A stretch of 64,000 nt of DNA, taken from contig CAYYPH010000007.1 in assembly GCA_964473485.1 (NCBI GenBank), positions 74,668 through 138,667 of the forward strand, written 5' to 3'. Of this stretch, positions 62,596 through 64,000 are shown piece by piece. The stretch's first letter is position 1. Each line of letters begins with the position of its first letter. The stretch comes from CAIVAT01 sp964473485. Lineage in GTDB: Bacteria; Bacteroidota; Bacteroidia; Bacteroidales; FEN-979. The position numbers were made by a program, and so were the translations under genes. Under the pieces are notes generated by a model. The model was given only the letters and a program-made list of their open reading frames with translations. It was not told the origin of the DNA and made no database searches.

Positions 62596-63996
62596 TTACC
62601 CGGTCACATACCGGCGGAATCCCACCAGGTGTTCACTGATCCTGGAGGCCAGGAAGTAGGGCAGGTTCAGCAGGAAGAACCGTTTTTTCTTCAGGGTGAA
62701 TCCTTGCCGGATCTCCAGTTTCTCCGACGAAAGCCTCACTGCAAACGGATGGGGTGAGGCATCGATGAATTGATGCAGTGACCTGAGACGACCGGGCTCA
62801 CCCGACCTTACCACCACCGGAACGGCCAGATCACCCGATTCGATCACAAAATCGACGAGGGCGGTTGATTGCGGTTTGTCCCTGACCCAGAATGTTTCGC
62901 CCGGAATTCCGTTTTGCAGCACGTTTCTTAAATCGCGTGCGGTCAAAGGCCTGTTGGTCCTCGCGGCCACCAGTTCCTGTCCGGCAACCTGCCGGGCCAC
63001 CTGTCCTTCGAAGATCGCGGTCATGTCGCGGGTCTGGTAAAGGGGCTTCTGGATCCCCGAAAAGTAGTTGACCAGTCCGGTGTCGAGAATCTGCAGCCTC
63101 GGGAACCTGGTCTGGTCCTGCGCGAGCGGAAGTGCGGAAGAAGTCACCGGGTAATTCAACGAAAGCAGGAAACAGGATTGAAGGAACATGAAAGCGGTGG
63201 CGATCTCACGGCTTCCCTTGCCGATGTTGCCAAACTGGTTGAAACTGATCCGTGTGGCAGCAAAAGGGTAGGCGTTATGAAGTACATCACCGGCCAGTTT
63301 GTGACTGGAACGGATCTTGCCCGATCCTGCGGGTACAGACAGGAACCGTTCGTTGATCCTTTCATAGGTTTTTTTCAATCCCGCTATCTGTTTTCGCTCG
63401 CGGAATTCGCTGATGATCCCGGGCATACCGCCGATCAGGGCGTAAAGGTGAAAACGCTGAAGCAGTTTTTCATACGCGTACAGGGGCACAGGCACTTCAC
63501 GCAAAGCTTCAAGCATTTGGTCTTCGCCGGTGGCCATCAGAAATTCTTCAAACGAAAATGGACCCAAAAAGACGATCTGCAGGCTTTCCGGATACTGATC
63601 GATCAGCCCTGCGACTGGTTTATCGATAAATGACGAGGTCGCAAACAGAAAGGGAAGCGATGGCAGGATTTCCTGACCGGCTGCTGTACCGGGTTGCAGC
63701 CAGTTCATGAACCATTCAAGCGCTTCCCGGCAAAGAGCAATTTCGTCAAGGATGATTATTGTTCCCTTTCCCTGGATCGGTTTTCCTTTGATGAAACCTA
63801 TTGACCGGAGGATCGATGCCGGATTGCCGCCTTGTGTGAAGATTCCGCGATCGACCGAGGTTTCAAGGTCAAGGTAAATGAAATTGCTGAACCTGCCCGC
63901 GAACTGCCTGGCAAGGTGACTCTTGCCTGAACCGCGGGCGCCAAGAACCAGCGCGGGTTTCTGCCGTGTTATCGATGTGAGGATCAGTCGGTCCAT
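62596..63996 (-). CDS. AAA ATPase with C-terminal DUF4143-type domain
   Basis: A 466-residue predicted ATPase of the AAA_14/DUF4143 group, common and often mobile in Bacteroidota. Walker A is GARGSGKS at 19-26, Walker B is TIIILDEI near 84-91, and the C-terminal half (about 250-440) holds the nuclease-like part typical of DUF4143 proteins (LQILDTGLVNYFSG, FEGQVARQVAGQEL, ALVDFVIESGDLAVPVVV). The ATG at 63996 lies four bases from the window edge; a longer upstream start cannot be ruled out. The cellular role is not established for the family. Confidence 0.88.
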   Translation of the reverse strand: MDRLILTSITRQKPALVLGARGSGKSHLARQFAGRFSNFIYLDLETSVDRGIFTQGGNPASILRSIGFIKGKPIQGKGTIIILDEIALCREALEWFMNWLQPGTAAGQEILPSLPFLFATSSFIDKPVAGLIDQYPESLQIVFLGPFSFEEFLMATGEDQMLEALREVPVPLYAYEKLLQRFHLYALIGGMPGIISEFRERKQIAGLKKTYERINERFLSVPAGSGKIRSSHKLAGDVLHNAYPFAATRISFNQFGNIGKGSREIATAFMFLQSCFLLSLNYPVTSSALPLAQDQTRFPRLQILDTGLVNYFSGIQKPLYQTRDMTAIFEGQVARQVAGQELVAARTNRPLTARDLRNVLQNGIPGETFWVRDKPQSTALVDFVIESGDLAVPVVVRSGEPGRLRSLHQFIDASPHPFAVRLSSEKLEIRQGFTLKKKRFFLLNLPYFLASRISEHLVGFRRYVTG

Positions 63997-64000
63997 ATTA

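Noticed and set aside
62596..63996. The ATPase as part of a defence island
   Set aside because: AAA_14/DUF4143 genes are common and no recognised defence partner is nearby within the window.

Overview
The window is a chromosomal segment of about 50% GC from a member of the Bacteroidota, most likely a free-living or sediment Bacteroidales-type lineage. Evidence for this: eight proteins end in a type IX secretion (T9SS type A) sorting domain; gldA and the futalosine menaquinone genes are present; intergenic regions carry Bacteroidota-style promoters (TTTG or TTG, about 20 bp, then TAnnTTTG); and Shine-Dalgarno sites are mostly absent. I saw no tRNA, rRNA, insertion sequence, prophage or CRISPR array. 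No gene-free stretch exceeds 300 bp.

Layout. 1-2.7 kb: the 3' part of urocanate hydratase (hutU), a lipoprotein and a YD-repeat-like protein. 2.9-5.5 kb: a tight operon of an ECF-like sigma factor, a one-pass membrane protein that is probably its anti-sigma factor, and an exported CHAT (caspase-like) protease. 5.5-12.6 kb: ridA, then an envelope cluster (LptD-like barrel, N-acetylmuramoyl-L-alanine amidase, MlaD/Mce protein, OstA/LptA-like protein). 12.8-16.2 kb: gatE-gatD, the archaeal-type Glu-tRNA(Gln) amidotransferase. 16.3-21 kb: a ClC channel with CBS domains and a surface zinc peptidase/beta-propeller/barrel protein. 21-33.5 kb: three tandem giant T9SS proteins built from two alternating ~87-residue modules in the order A-(B)n-A-A. 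33.6-38.2 kb: hldD, a small Tudor-like protein, a fold-III PLP decarboxylase, mqnD and mqnB. 38.4-45.2 kb: an MFS transporter with a structured leader, a catalytically degenerate C10 peptidase, an intact trypsin-like protease and mqnE. 45.3-51.4 kb: plsC, rluD, a T9SS protein and a PASTA protein, divergent from ddl-rdgB. 51.5-55.4 kb: a GDSL esterase with a FadL channel, and a DUF2027/Smr protein. 55.5-59 kb: Omp28-like and other secreted proteins. 59-64 kb: metK under a SAM-II riboswitch, gldA, a membrane protein and an AAA/DUF4143 ATPase.

Common themes are envelope building (lptD, lptA-like, mlaD, hldD, plsC, ddl, PASTA), secretion of large adhesive or proteolytic T9SS cargo together with gliding (gldA), and anaerobic or microaerobic respiration through the futalosine menaquinone route (mqnB, mqnD, mqnE). 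The observations most worth following are the sigma/membrane/CHAT triad, archaeal-type GatDE in a bacterium, the SAM-II riboswitch on metK, the conserved modular plan of the giant proteins, and an intrinsic terminator embedded in the coding sequence of the convergent Smr gene.
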